Source: Phymatolithon calcareum (lineage: Eukaryota > Rhodophyta > Florideophyceae > Hapalidiales). From it: DNA of 64,000 nucleotides. This document shows, piece by piece, positions 22,340 through 36,349 of the stretch. Position 1 is the stretch's first letter. Every line of letters begins with the position of its first letter. Where the stretch lies: the NCBI GenBank assembly GCA_977006965.1, contig OZ345366.1, positions 2,666,001-2,730,000 on the forward strand, given 5' to 3'. Below the pieces are notes generated by a model, which worked only from the letters and a program-made list of their open reading frames with translations, searched no databases and had not been told where the DNA came from. The position numbers were made by a program, and so were the translations under genes.

Positions 22340-25300
22340 GCAGAATCAGTGACAAGTGTCTTGCACCTAAGCGGCATCTATAGCAGTCACCATAATCGTG
22401 CTCTCAAGGGAAGAAAGAAAAAGGTACTACCAAGCAGTTCTTCATCACTGAGCACGTAGCAATGTGTTAATTTTATTGTCTGTAAACGGCGTTCGACATG
22501 GGAATATCGATTTGCGGGAGCGTGGTCACACCGGAACAATTAGAAGTGTCATCTTGACTGCAAGGTGGACAAGTAGGGCCTGAAATCAAATGAAAAAGGA
22601 CAACACAGATCAAACTCGGGTGGTGTGAAATCAACTGGAACTCTACGCTCATCACGTGCAACGAAAATTGTTCCTATGGGACGGTTTAAGTTAAAACGTA
22701 CAATAGGGAACTCTTAGAAGCGTCTTGGAGTCAATACATGGTGAAGAGGAAAGGAGGACTCGAGTATACCCTAGATAAGATGTCACGGACATAAAACAAG
22801 AGTAACATTGAATTGAATGGCTAAAAGCCATAGTAGGGTTAGCCCGTCATCAAAAAAGTCACAACATCAAGAAATCGTTTTGATGAGAGTTAGATCCAAG
22901 CTGCGCTCGTGTAAAGAAAGTGAGGTCCGGAACGAAATACTGAACGATGCCACAGGTCGAGGTCAAAGCACATAAAACATGAAACATGAATCATTTTGTG
23001 TTGTCCATTTAGCTACCTTTGGAAAATATGTAGATCACATGCGATCGCACACTTCAATTTCGGAACAAAAGATTGAGCAAATGTGCATTAAGCAGGATGG
23101 CGGTTTCATTTCGATACTTTATTCACAGATATTGGGCAAAGATCCGGAGAGGTCACGGGTAATGCAGATCAAGCATTCCGGAATAAGCGCGCTCGTTGAT
23201 TAGAAACAGGTTTACGTACCTCTGAAAAGATCAGAATGCAATACTCACCTCGTAACATCATTTCCGCACACGCAACGCATGGATTGCCGTTCAAGGCTCA
23301 GCCACAGAAAATGTCAAGAATTCGGGAGAGCGTGTGGGGCGAACACCGGCTAAAACCATATTTATTCCCAATACGTCGTCGGAGATGTCATATGTGGAAT
23401 TGAGCTTGACGCAGAAAATTGGCATTCGGAACGTACAATGTTTTGAATTTGAAACACCGTGGCGACAGTTGAGTTCCTGCAGAAACTCTACTGTCCCTTC
23501 AAAAATGTCCAGGAAAAAGAATTGGTAAGATTTAAAGGCAGTACAGTCAATCATCGATAACTGAATCTTCGAATTTAGAATATACTCGGTTTTCAGAAGA
23601 CAAGTGGCCTCCGCGAATACGGTATCCGCACAAATTTATCTAAATTCTAAGATTATTAGAATATTCGATATCTGGATATTGTGAATGCCTGATCCACGGT
23701 GCATGTATGAAATTTGTAAACTTTTTTGAGTCAGTTTCACAGAGCATATTCAACACGTGAGCGTTTTGCCGAGCTGCGATCAAGATTGCTCAATTTAATT
23801 TCTAAAATTGTTTTCTAGGCCTAACCCCCAACATATCCTTCAAAGAGGTGCATATACTGCCAAATTGCTGGACATGGGGCATATGTCAGCCACGTTGCCG
23901 GCTTTTCCGGCTTTCGGTTGTACACGTGTAACATTTGAGCTATCATACAGATTTGAATCCAGAATATCCTTGGTATCTGGATATGAGACTTTTCCACATT
24001 GGACATCCAGTTTTCAATGATTGACAGCCTTAACAAACAGAAACGCTTTCTGGCAAAGAACCAGATCCAAAACAGTACCATATGAATTACATTACGAACT
24101 ATTGCACTCAGTAGCATCCGATAGGAACCTTCAAATTTATAGCGAAAGTATCCCAAACTTCGAATAGAGCGGATGCACGGTCTGTGCTAAGTCGCCAGCC
24201 CGGGGATGAGGAGAGCACACCTGGCTAAAAGTTTCGCTATTAGCCTAGTTAGGTGGAAGAATTACCTGCGATATCCAGAAGAATATGGAGGAATAGAAGA
24301 GGACTTGTCGTACATATCATAGGATATTGAGCACTGTAGATGAGACTCGAAACTTGGATACAAACTTGACCAAACAATAACCCATCTTGATAGCCCAGAA
24401 ATTATTGCTGCGTCTGGGCCATCCTACGAAACGCTACTATGATTGATTTGACTCTGGAAGCTCTTGCTTTCCCTAGATGGTTAAACTGCAACCGGTTTTT
24501 TTACTGCTTCTAAACACTATGTATCAGAAACCATTTGGAGCGGAACAAAGATCAGTAATTCGCAATTAAACATGGTGGTCCTTGGAAGACAAAGGGGCCC
24601 ATTCGAGCTATGTGCTACTATCAACAGGTCAAGGCCTTGGGCCCTTTACCGTCGGAATGGGGTGAAGCAATATTATCCTTTGGGTTATACTTGCTTGCCG
24701 AACTCCATCCATGGATGAGTTCGGCGCCTTTTATAGTGTTCTAGGGAGAATAAAGAACACGATGACAACGCCTAATCTTATGTGGTGTTTCAATTCAGTA
24801 CATTGCTAAGTTTGGGGCTCACGCACAATTGTACATTCTCATCCTCATTCCCCTGTCAAGTCTTCTTGAGTTGCCACTACATCGATCACGCAAAATTTGC
24901 TACAAAAGACACGTCTGAGGTGCCTAACAATTATTTTAAAACTGCTGATTTCTGCCATAGTTCCTTCATTTATATTGAAGATTAGGAGTTATCGCAGCGG
25001 GTACGATGTAGGAAACGATTTCGCTTGAGTATGCTCTATAGGTAGCACTCACAAAAATTAGGACAATGCCTGGATCCAGTTAGCCGTCTCGATGCATCAA
25101 GCACGGTTAGTCGATTACATTAGTTGCAAAAAAACAGCAAATACAAACAAAACGCACGAAGACGACTACTACGGAGCAGCCGCCTTCTTTTCTGCTTTCC
25201 CTCGCCTGCTGTCCAAATACAACGAAAATCTGTGCATCATATAGATAATCGACATCTTAATACACAACGTTGCATATCCTCATTTGGGAAACATCGTCGG

Positions 25301-27370
25301 CACAACCATCAGGCATCCCCATAGGTATGTCAGGAAATATTCACTGCAAAAAACCGTTTGTGCGAGCAGGGTACACACAATGCATCGACACAAACGAGAG
25401 AACAGCGCGCACGTGACCGGCGTTGAGGGACGCACGTAATGCACGTAGAACAGGACGATATTTCAGTAGCTCGGAAATCTTGCAAAGACATTCTGGTTCT
25501 CGCTGTCGTTTCATAAAACTGGTATCAGCTTGCCATCAGTACACCGCCGGCAATGGCATACTGGACATTATTTCGGGCGACGTCCTCGGAAACGCAGACG
25601 GAAAGCGCGAAGAGTAGCGCAAACGTTTGAAAATCAATAATGTTGTTCAACAGTGCACCGTCCAATCAGTTTTCTGCAAGGTTTAGCGTACTTGAACCCA
25701 CCGCCGGACGTCTGTACGAAACCGAGAGGAATATGAGGGCCGTTGGGATTGCAATGGAAAAACTCAAAAAAACGAAGCCCGAGATTCTTATCTTTGGCTT
25801 ATAAATGTGGGGTTCAAGGCACAAGCTGGCAGATCCGTTGACCAGAGTTTGAGGACTGCTGGTCAAGGAGGGTTTATAGAGACTAGAAGTAGAACCATAG
25901 TGAAGAGTCCAAACAAAGGGGCGTGTCGACACTAATGTGAAGAGACACACGGGATAAATAGATGGCTAAAAACAATTGGTCTAACGTCAACATGGGGGAG
26001 AGAGATACTAATGGCAGGATATCATTGGCCGCGGTAGTAATCGGCAATGAGGAAGCCGTTGAGGGTCCAATGGCGTTTGCTCATTGGTCAAAACGATAAG
26101 GAGTAAGACGAGGAACTATGGAAGGCGGATATTGGCTAAAAATGATGGACTCGAGAGAGGCTCTTCAAAAGCGTTCCGCGCTACAGTCTCGCGACTGCTT
26201 TCGGTCACGCGTCACGTGACATATCTGTCAGGATAGGGTAATTACAATACAATTATAGGATAGTAATTGTAATTGGTTTTGGTCGCGGTCACAGTAACAT
26301 GATGTATGATAGATTGTGACGTGACGTGTAACGTATGACTGAGGAACCGTAACGAGGAGGAATAGAGTATGATTGATCAACGGAGTAACGATATGATGGC
26401 ATGGTATGATATTGACTATGTTTCTGGTGTTGATAAGGGGTGTTGATCACGTCACATGAGTGACGTGAGTGACTGTTCGTCACAATAAACCATCGGCACT
26501 TCATCAGGGGCCGTCAAACGTCACGGCAACCTGTCGCGCCGCGGACGCATTGCGGATTTCAGAGCGGTACACGGGCACCCAATCTTCATCAGCCATGCCG
26601 TGGACAGTGGCGCGATAAACCGCCTGTGAACCAAACACGCGACGTCACGGGGGTAATTTGCGAAACAGAACCGGATGGACGGAAAAAGAAAACAGCTGTA
26701 TAAACAAAGAGGACACGTACCTAAAACGCCTAGCGATGTTGTTTCCCGATGCAATTCATCGGCCCCCAAACCTTAGAATTCTGCCCGAATCTGAATCGCA
26801 GCACAACGGGGATATCCACTAGTTCTCCGCACAAGACGAATATTCCTCCTGCCAGGGCGGCGAGACTGTCCTTCGAGTCCAGCTCTGCTGCCAGTTCGGT
26901 GGCCGTGGCCTGATACTGCGGCTCTTGCCGGTACGACTGCCGGCGCCGCGAACGCTTTTAGTGAGAAGAGGTGTTGCGGCGTGTGGTGCGATAGTGGCCA
27001 CACACTTAGTTGCTAAATTTGTCATCGTATCTATATATCATAATTGTATTTGAAAAATTTATTGAAATTAAAGCACCATAACCAGCAAGAGATATAAATG
27101 AGTGCCCCCAGCTTTTTTTGACAGACAGAGCAAGGGTGGCCGAATCTCTGACCGTCAGGGTGTGACCTAATTTTTGCTTCACAACGTAGCCGCCTGCACC
27201 TTTACCGCGCACCCACGAAACCGTGCAACACAGCAACTCGACGCGCCACTACTCTTCCAGTCTAGCTCAGGGCGACCTGGTCGAGGTCGGGGATCAGTGC
27301 GAGGTACGCTACGTGAGGTACTCTTTCCCCAGGATCGCTCCTGGTGAACTGGTTTCTGAATACGGCTCTC
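22340..27370. other. Five kilobases with no recognisable gene
   Basis: Only short open frames occur here, and none shows a domain, a signal peptide or a paralogue elsewhere in the window. The minus-strand frame at 23821-24156 is aromatic-rich but I cannot place it. A stretch near 26200-26480 is rich in CACGTGAC/GTGACGTG-type motifs (ACGT cores), which could bind bZIP or bHLH proteins or be chance. I cannot support a feature. Confidence 0.5.
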
Positions 27371-27377
27371 CCTGGGA

Positions 27378-27571
27378 TGAAACTGAGACTCCCGATAGTT
27401 AAAACTAAGCAAACGGCGGCGAAGTCTACTAGAAGCAAGGCACCTCGGAAACAGCTTGCATCGAAAGCCGCCCGGGAACCAATTGATATTTCGAACAGAT
27501 CCGAGATCCTGTCCATGTATTGGGATCCGCGGAAAAGGCGCTTTAAAGTGCAAGTGGCACGCGCCATGTAA
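27378..27571 (+). pseudogene. Open frame containing a histone H3 N-terminal tail
   Basis: The frame begins MKLRLPIVK and then reads TKQTA-A-KST-RS-KAPRKQLA-S-KAAR before diverging (EPIDIS...) and stopping after 64 codons. Compared with the H3 tail, residues 3-26 align without gaps. K4, K9, K14, R17, K18, K23 and R26 are kept; R8, G12, G13, T22, K27 and S28 are changed. The histone fold that should follow is absent. It is either a fragment of an H3 gene or a tail captured by the decayed element that follows on the same strand. The in-frame ATG at 27378 is 9 codons upstream of the match. Confidence 0.65.
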
Positions 27572-27603
27572 TAGATAAGGAAATAAACCGCGCTGAAGCG
27601 GTC

Positions 27604-30600
27604 TTGCTTCTTCCCAAGGTCGCGAAGGATTACTGTTTGAACCGTCCAATGAAGAGACTATATCCGGAGCTGGTGAAGGGCTGGGCAATGTATGAAGCCG
27701 AGTTAATGGCGAACTGGAAGACGTTGGAGGATGCAGATGAGGAAGAAGATGGAACCGAGAGCTTTATAGACATTGATGAAGAGGAAATGGAAGCTGCCCT
27801 CCAAATTTTTGACACCTTTCGCGATTTGCAGCTCTCCGAAAACCAGCTTCTTGCAGTATGAAATCTTGATATGTCCGCTTAAGGCAAGTTTGTAATGCTC
27901 GGAGACGAGGACGGATAGTTTAAAGAAGATGTGTACTGCGGGGCATCTGATGAAACGGGAAGCGATGGATGGCAAAAAATTGCGTTTTCGACGATGTTCA
28001 ATGTCCGCCTTGATGCGGAAACTGATGAACCAATACCCGAAGAGATTCCAAGCCCTCCTGAGCTGCAGAAGACTCGATGCGAGCGCTCGAAAGAGCGCAT
28101 CCAAGAGCGTCCTGGAGACGGCGTGAGCTTCAAGGTTAAGGCCGAGCCCAGGATTGATGAGATGGCATTGGAAGGGCCGGGTACAAAAATTCGTGTCGAT
28201 CTCCCAGGCTATAGTTCGCACAGTACTCTCGCGAAATGTTTTTACAAGTACGATGGGAAGCCCATGCTGGAAGGAGGCAACGAATGCGTCTAAATGTCTA
28301 TTGCGAATGCTCTCGATCGGCTTGGAGATTTTGATGCTGCACTGAAGATTTTATTTCTACAGGATCACTTCTACGTTCGAGATCTACATGATATATAGAG
28401 TTAGATACAGAACAACTATTCAATGTATCGGCTACACCACCAGATGGGCGGGGAAGAGTTCACCCTCGATCTTATGGTGAGTTTTGGAGAAGTAATATCG
28501 ACTGTAAACTTGATTGGGTCTCACCGCATTAATCATGTCGTTACTGTCGATAGGCACGCAGAAGAGATAATGGATGGTGTCGAAGACTATCCAATGCATT
28601 TTAGCTTCGACGCATTTGAGGCTTGTGTCGGAAATGGATCAGTGGTACAGCGTATTTATGTTCGTCGTCTCCATCGCACGGATGAAAGCCGTAAGCGAAG
28701 CTTACTAAGCCCCAAATTCGTAACAAGAAGAAGCGTGACAGCCCTCTGGTCATGCGCAGCCTCCGGTTCGGAGGAAGTGAGTTAGCGTTTGAATAGGTAA
28801 TATTGTGCTTGAGGCCAGCTCTATATCGGATCGATCGTGATCGAGCCCGTCAAATTATAGCAAGTAGTGTTTCCCTTTCTAATACCACTCTATTAAAACT
28901 CAAAGTTCCAGGTTTAAACGAGAAATTAGTCGACGAGAAATCGCGCTTGAACTCGCCTGGCAATCGAAACAACGAGGGGAGAGTTCTCAAGATGTTTCCC
29001 CCGGAGGACATGAGAACGACACAATCTACGACTTGACAGATGAGGAGTCGGAGAATATCATTCGAGTTTGTTGACAGGAGGCGCTGCATTCTGGCCCGAT
29101 TCTTTCTCAGTATATACCGCACGTAGAACTTTTCAGACACCTGGTGTTTGCAGATTTAATGACGGAGCTTGGTGGTCAATTGTTAGATGCGCGTGGTACG
29201 ATCGGCGGGATGCTGGGACTGAAATCGGATTTTGATTGTTTGCTAACGCTTGGGGACGAATTTATTCCACAAAGAATCCGACAGAGCTTCGAATTGCTTT
29301 GGAAAGAGATAAAATTGTCGTGGGGAAGATAAACGGAAGGGCAGCGACCGTTTCTGCTCGCAGCGTGCAGACGACTGTTCAACATGCCATCGCGTGAACG
29401 AGTCTGCAAGCATTTTCAAGTTTGATTTAGAATTGGATGAGCAACTAGCAATGGAATGTGAAAGTCATTCGCCGGCGCAACTAACCGATTCCCAACCATT
29501 TGCTGCACTATTCTAACCCGTTAGTAATCCAGAATTACAGAGTCTCGATCAAAATAATGTGACAAGTTTCTTGAAGAAGAGAAAAAGATATGAAGACGAG
29601 GCCAACAATGAAAAGAAATATCTCTTGTTGACGACGGTGGCATCTTATAAGGTGCCAATCGATAGGAGCCTTCTGGAGTCCATTTTCTTTGGAAGGAAGT
29701 TCAATGACATGATAAGGGTTAAGTCATTTTGAGCACTGACTTCGAATGACGTACAGAAATTTATTAAATGTGTAGTGATTAAGAATGAAGGCGAAAAGAT
29801 ATAGCATAAGTGATAGAGAAAGTTCTCCACAGACTTCGAATGCCGATTCACATCCTAGTAGCAGAGGCAAAGGTTCTCGAATCTGCTAAACATTTCTTCT
29901 AAATATTAGAGGAAGCTGGGTACCTGAGCTTCAAGGAGAATAATCCAAGGAAAGCCAGAGCCATAGTGCACAACAATTTATTTCCAACATTTTGAAAAAT
30001 GTAATGTAAATGCACCTCGAATATCAGAATATTTACAGAACGTACTGACGGACTTCTGTGAATTATAGCGTACCTAGAGTGGAATATAATAGGTACTAGG
30101 CTGGCAAATTCTAGAAATCGTGGATAAACAGAGAGATATTCGACAGCCTGTAATCGCAAGCACATTGTTACGTTTGACGACAATTACTCGCACCCTTGTT
30201 GATCTAAGGGCCTATATAAATCTACTTTACAAGGTAGCAGAGATGTTCCAAAGAGCAGAACGCATGCGCCCTAGGGGTCTACAACTTCACTGAACAAGTC
30301 GCAAAGATCTGGATCCTAAGCGGGCACGAAACCAGAGTATTGGGCTTCAATTTTCCGTTGCTCTCCATGCAATAAAACAGGGAAAAAGCTCTTTCGAAGG
30401 TACTGCAAGGATTTCGAGGATGTTGCGAAAAATCAGCTGCTGGAGGAACATAAGACAGAGAAACAAAAACGCGTGGAAAAAGTGAGTCGCGCGTATCGAA
30501 AAATAACACACTCATAGAAGCAAGGTTTGGGGGATTGAAGACGAGGAGCATATGAGCAGATGGGGGATCAGATATCTATCTAATTTCCTGTTCCCGGAAG

Positions 30601-30998
30601 ACGTTCTAAAATGATCAAAAATTATATTTTCAACAGCAAACAATTCGGAATGGAACCCATTTATATCTCCTGCAATAATGATGTGAAGGTTACGATAGAA
30701 CGCTTTATAAGTCATGCAAAAATCTCTACAATAGGAGAATTAGTGTTACAAGTTTTAAATCAAGAGGCAAGGAGCCTCTATATTGGCAATCAATCTCGAA
30801 GTACCTGGACTGAATACAAACGACGTCCGTGAAGAAGCATGTGACCGATATGAACGAGCTGTGAAAGCAAATTACCTTATCGATGAAAAGCAGTATCTTG
30901 AAGGATCTAATGTGATTCTCGTGAGTACCCAGGAACTAAACGACGGGGTCAGGTCCTTAATGAAACGACGACTGATGCCCGATGTCCGTGCAACTTAA
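27604..30998 (+). pseudogene. Decayed plus-strand coding sequence of unknown type
   Basis: A series of plus-strand frames separated by single stops or frameshifts looks like one broken coding region. 27604-27861 has an acidic run (DEEEDGTESFIDIDEEEME). 27931-28293 continues in clean coding style and resumes after one stop to 28398. 28423-28785, 28803-29036, 29144-29332 and 30783-30998 follow. I recognise no domain with confidence. The position ahead of a gypsy integrase end suggests retroelement gag/pol remains, but a captured host gene or a viral-type element cannot be excluded. Confidence 0.35.
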
Positions 30999-31299
30999 TT
31001 AGGCAGCAACTCCATGAGAGATGCAGTGCTTTCCGGAAGATGACTTACAGCGCGGAAACGCCGATGGGATGTTGTGACTTCTGCAGGAGTGGATCCGTCC
31101 AATGATAGGACATAGATGGCTGCTAGGAAATGTGAATGCGTTGCTAACTCTTGTCGGAAAGTATTGGCTTAAATATCCGAATTGGCCTGCGGAAACTGTC
31201 AATTGTAGAATAGAACTTGCTTCAAGCTACATCCATGAATTTCGAACGCAGCAGTTGAAGAACTGGCACAACTCGCACCCCAAGATAGGACGGCGATGG

Positions 31300-31980
31300 C
31301 AGGCATGTTGATGAGAGCTATCAACGTATGTCCATTCAAAAGGTTGGGTACTGACACTGAGGGAATATACAGAAGTCCACTCTATGTCATGACGTGCATT
31401 AAACTAACTTGGTTTGATACCCTTCATGACGCAATAAATGCGCACATAACTAGTCATTTACTGTGGGGAACATAATGGAAACTTTAAAACAGTAACATCG
31501 CAAGGGCCATGCATTTTCTAGAGACCAATAGAATTCAGCTCTCGATCAAGAACATGCGCAGAGACGTGGCGACGAAATTCAGCAAGAATATGGCGAGGCA
31601 AATGCAGCAACAAAAACACGAAGATCGTGAGTTGGGGCACTTGTGGCTGTCCGTGTTCTGGACGGAAAGAAGAAGAAGCACAAACTGTATTTCAAATGGA
31701 TTGATGCTAAAACAGTGACTATAGTTGTCAGTGAATTGGTATACGATGTGGCAAGTATAGTATATGGGAAAACGGATATGATCCATGACAGCAGAGTGCA
31801 TTAGGACCTTTATGATATTGAAGGAAAACATGCAAGTACTAAGTTGACGAAACAAGCAGAAAATTCTGAGACTAAGAACGAATTTAATGATAAACTCGTG
31901 GATAAAGCAAACCTTTTCCATCGATACCGAAACTCACGATTAGAGGCATATGTTTATCTATGCCAGCCACACGATGTTCA
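31300..31980 (+). pseudogene. Ty3/gypsy integrase C-terminus relic
   Basis: Translated fragments follow the usual order. First is a linker like P...RLGT...I (near 31330). Then MRRDVATKFSKNMARQMQQQ (31550s) resembles the basic helix before the integrase tail. KLYFKWIDAKTVTIVVSELVYDV and VH follow (about 31680-31800), resembling the GPY/F-like module. A last segment has the LEAYVYL pattern of a decayed chromodomain-like tail (about 31850-31970). Several stops interrupt it. It is a different lineage from the gypsy element at 36-41 kb. Confidence 0.5.
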
Positions 31981-32651
31981 CAGCAGCTCTTACAATCTGT
32001 AGCTTTAACGGGAGTATTGAAGTCAGAGACGACGTTCACCGTGGTATCTTGGTTGTATCTTCACGGAAGAAGTTCCTCTGTCTTCAGCACTCACAATTCA
32101 AGTGAAAAGAAGGCCTTGAAAGAAACTTAACACCACAGATTTCAGTTCTCTTTGTCCCAATGAGGAGAATTTGTGAGGGGAGCGGTCCTCTTCAAGAGCC
32201 TTCTCGCTTCAACGGCGCCCAAAAACTCTAAACCACTTGGCAGAACAAGAACGGAGTATCGAATATTGCAGAAAAGAACTACGTTAATCATTAATAGATT
32301 TCGAAATTTTCATTAGATGTAAGATGCAAAATTTGAGGAAAGGGTGGGAAAAGCATATGCATATGATAGAGCCTGTCCACGATGTAATTTTAATTACATC
32401 ATCTAAGTGGACCGAACACTGACAAGTAGCATAGATCTGAAGACTGCCCACGTACTCAAAGAACTGAATTCTCTCACTAATACAGTTAATGTGCCCTGCT
32501 TTATCCCAAACGGCCGATCTTCCAGCCTGTACTGAGGACCAAAAAGTAGAATAATGCGTCCCCATCGTCCTGGCAGAGACCTGGAAATCAGATTGAGCCT
32601 GCCCATCCAAGAGCTCAGCCAAAATCGACCAGACTACCGTCAGGTTCATGC

Positions 32652-34491
32652 TTGTTCGTTTCGCCGACTCGAGTATCTCACTTCCAACGTTCGCAGCCCG
32701 CAGACGCACCATCTGCGCTTTATACGCGCACTGGCATTGAAAATAAAGGCGCTAGAGCGATCAGGTGTGCTCCAGCCGAAATAAGAGCAACGTCAGTACC
32801 TGGAGCCGAAGCCGACGGTATCCGACATGGTGGTTCACGCATTGGTTTTGGGGTACGTCCCCAAGTCTTCACAGCTCCCGCCATCTCTGGTGCTTTTCAA
32901 GCAGTTCGAACTGTCAGGGCAAGAGTCCCGACAAACCTTGGTCGCCTCCAGCTGGAAGCCTGCGAGGGTCTACAGGACACTCTTGCCGCACTGCCCGAGA
33001 AGGCGGGGTTGGCCGATCAAAAGGTTGCTCTTCTTTCGCGAGAGAGATTTGATAATGCTGTGGATATCGAGAAAAACGCGGTGAGCTCTACAAGGAGATG
33101 CAGCACATTCACAATGTTATTGACCAATTGCACGACGTCTTTGCCCGATATTCAATTGAAACGAAAAGCAAGCAACTTGGTCTCGTCTGCCGAAAGCGAA
33201 AAGCGACGGAACCAACATCGGAAATGGATCAGCTGGAAATATTGCTCAATCTTGAACAGGGATCCGATGAGCAACTTGGATTCTTACTTCTGATAACTGT
33301 CACTTCGATTGCGTTCCAACACCCTTCATTTCAATGTTCGCTGGACGATCCGACTGTACGACACATGTCATCATACGCAGAACCAATTCAGAGAACTTCT
33401 GGTCTCGGAGTAATCTACTCTGGGTCCGTTAAGGACTTTGGGGTACGAAAGTACCAAACAAGCGTCGCGGCACTGTGGTCTCTTGCCTTGCGATTTGTTT
33501 TGTCCCAGAAAATTGGCCTCCCGAAGAAGTTGATTTCGGACGAGGCGGCGAATGGCGGCCGTGATCCAGCCTCCTATATACCATCCTGGCTCCGTGCGTT
33601 CGGAAATTTCAGTGAGAAATAGAAACTTGTCAAAAATATTGCAGCAGTGGAGAAAAACACGGACAGAAGTTTTTCAAGCCTTTTGTCTGGTTCCGCATCG
33701 TCAAGAGGTCCATCTGGAATCCGGGATCGCACGAAGAAAAACAAGGAGCCTGTGAGTGAAAAGAAGAGAAAGAAAATGGGACTCACAGGTACACACGATC
33801 CTATACTGGATCTGTAAGTGTATGCTGTACTGCAATCGAAGGAGGAGTCCGAAATGAAGCGCGGAAAATTCTATACAAGGATCTCTTCTTCCTTGTCGAA
33901 AAATTTGCGAGCTACGAGTCTCCTGCGATGACGGCGGAAGAAGGTGATGAGGTACAATTCAACAATGACTATACAACGAGCGAGAAGCGAGAGTCGCGTA
34001 TATCTCAGACCGACATGTGGAAAATTGGTCTTTGTGAACGTTCCCTTGCATCGGATATTGACATTGAAAAATCAAGAAAGCACAAGAGTGATGTCGCCAA
34101 ATTCAACAAGCTTCCCGAAGAATTTCCGTTCTTGTCAGTTGATCTGGTGTATAGAAAAGCGGCGACACACCCGATCACAGGAGAGAAGAATGTATTGAAA
34201 GTGAAGTCACCGTTAAGTCTATCCAAGCCCGTTGTCCATTGTCTTCTCGCCGTGTACAAGAAAGAAAGTTTGAAGGAGATTATGTCGCTATCCGATCTAG
34301 TGTACAGAGCAATTCATCTCCATGCAGTTGGACTATACAAACTTCTGCGAAACCTCTATGGTTTCCAATTGTTCGCCGTCGAGAAATCGTGCCTTGGACA
34401 CCTGACGTGGAAGGATTTGAATACATATCTAGAGCAAATCGATCCGGTGAGAGCCTCGGCTACTGCAGGTGCGCACATCTCGGATTTTTAG
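32652..34491 (+). pseudogene. Unassigned plus-strand frames, probably from a mobile element
   Basis: Three plus-strand frames look coding: 32827-33084 running by a frameshift into 33098-33622, and 33928-34491 (187 residues with EEFPFLSVDLVYRKAATHP and LHAVGLYKLLRNLYGF). They are leucine-rich and soluble in character, and no domain is recognised. The 33.1 and 33.9 kb frames are separated by broken sequence. They may be gag-like or a decayed host gene. Confidence 0.3.
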
Positions 34492-35153
34492 CTCCTCTGA
34501 TATTCAAGATTCTGAAGTATCGATGATACAGTGGAGGGACAAACGTGGAAAACGACAATGAAGAAAGGACATCATTGCTCGGGTCTTACCTTGTTTGTCC
34601 CACTACCTCTCACATCTTGAGATAATTTCTATCATAAGACAAAAACTTTATGAAAATTCTAAGCGATCTAATATCATTTAAAGAACAGTATCTCCGCGAC
34701 ATGACTTCTTTTGTTCTGCAAAGTAAAGGAATTAGTTCCGGAAAACAAAATTGAAACTTGAGATAGCGATGTAGGCTTGGAGACTGCGTACCCTGACAGA
34801 CTTGAAAAAGATCTGTGATTTTATTGGAAATATAAAGCCGAAAATTTTGCGAGTTAGCTTTCACGGTGTCCAAGCTTCTACCTTCCCAGAGACGGCGAGC
34901 TGTGTCGCGTTCCTTCTTACCAGAGTTAGCGGACACCGTCCTGTAACTCTTAGGAACCTCGTACCGGATAATCACCGCTTGCCGGAGAACCGGATTTTCA
35001 ATATTGTAGCCGTGCAATAGCTTTAATACTACTACAAAAAACTTTGAAGCGTGGGTGGGTGGTCAACGAAAAAACGCGGGCTGCTAACTCAAAAGGCTCT
35101 CCTGTCAACCTTCCGCAGAAAAATCAGAGTCCTTGTGAGAAAACGGACAGCCG

Positions 35154-35660
35154 ATGTACCAAAGTGCTCCTTACGCTGTTCGCTGCCTTAAAAGCGGTTG
35201 GTGTCTCGGTTCAGCCACTTTCCAAAGTGCGTGCCTCAGCGGGAACGCGTCTGCTAGCTTGCGTTGCGTGTGCTGGAGATCATGGTTTCTTCGGCGTCCG
35301 GCTTCATTTAGGGTCTTCGGTCGGCGAGGTTCGGACTCTGAATCAGTTGCTGGAGACTCTGTGCGCCCGGGAGACTGTCGAGAAAGCTTTCTACTTTTCA
35401 CTGCGTGGCGCCGCGTTTTCAAGCGGCGCCGCGTGTGCGCGCCTGTGAATGTGACGAACAGAGTCGCAACCTGTCGCATCGTATCGCCGCGTGGTGAAAC
35501 TTGAAGAGAAGGTCGCATGTAAATCTTCCAGAAGACGTCCTTGGCCCGGTCGTCACTCACGTAGGCTTTCTTCGAGGCTGCCACCGTTTGTGGCGCCCAG
35601 GCGCTCTCGGGCGACTTAGGTTTGCGTAGGAGCGTTTCAGCGCGTGGCAGCTTCTCGAAT
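35154..35660. other. GC-rich island with overlapping frames on both strands
   Basis: A local GC-rich patch carries overlapping frames on the plus strand (35044-35448) and minus strand (35171-35584, 137 residues, starting MAASKKAYVSDDRAKDVFW). A perfect GGCGCCGC / GCGGCGCC inverted repeat sits at about 35406-35431. Neither frame has a recognised domain. The minus-strand frame is the more protein-like, but the overlap makes both doubtful. Confidence 0.25.
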
Positions 35661-36349
35661 GCCGCTGGTTGCGTTAGAATTTAATTCTCACAAAAGGGTG
35701 CGAAAATCAACGCCATAGGCGAGAACAAGCTGATTGATCGGACTTCCTGTAATGTTTGTGGCTATCGGAAAGGATCAACCGAATCCTTTACCGATCATAA
35801 TATCAAGGTCTCATACGCGAGAAGGGTTTCGGCAAAGCGATCCTCGATTTGGAGAATACCAGTTCCAACTGGGTAAATATTCAGTGTGACTTGTGTCATA
35901 CGTGGTATAAGATAAGGTGCTTTTTAATGCCCACAAATTAGGCGAGGAGCACAAAAATCGAAAAATCTCTATCGAACGCCTTCTGAATCTTGCATATCAA
36001 ACGACTGACATCAAGAAGATTACGAATATATCAAAAGCTCCTAAGATAAGTATTAGTGCGATTAGCAAATCGCTAAAGTATCAAAGGAACGGTCTTAAGC
36101 ATTAGTGATAATTAGCTGATATCAAATTGATCATTGCTTGATCAGAATGAACATCAATTAAATTAGGATTAAATAAATATTCCTGTTGTTATAAATCTGT
36201 TATTATCCAAGAACCGTGTTAACTTGGTATCCTCACTAACCTTTTCGTCTATTTGATTTACCTAGGACGACTGACTGGGACAAAGGTCGAGTAACGCAAC
36301 AAGGGCACGGGAGGAGAACACTGGTAACTTCAGGAAATACTAAAACAAA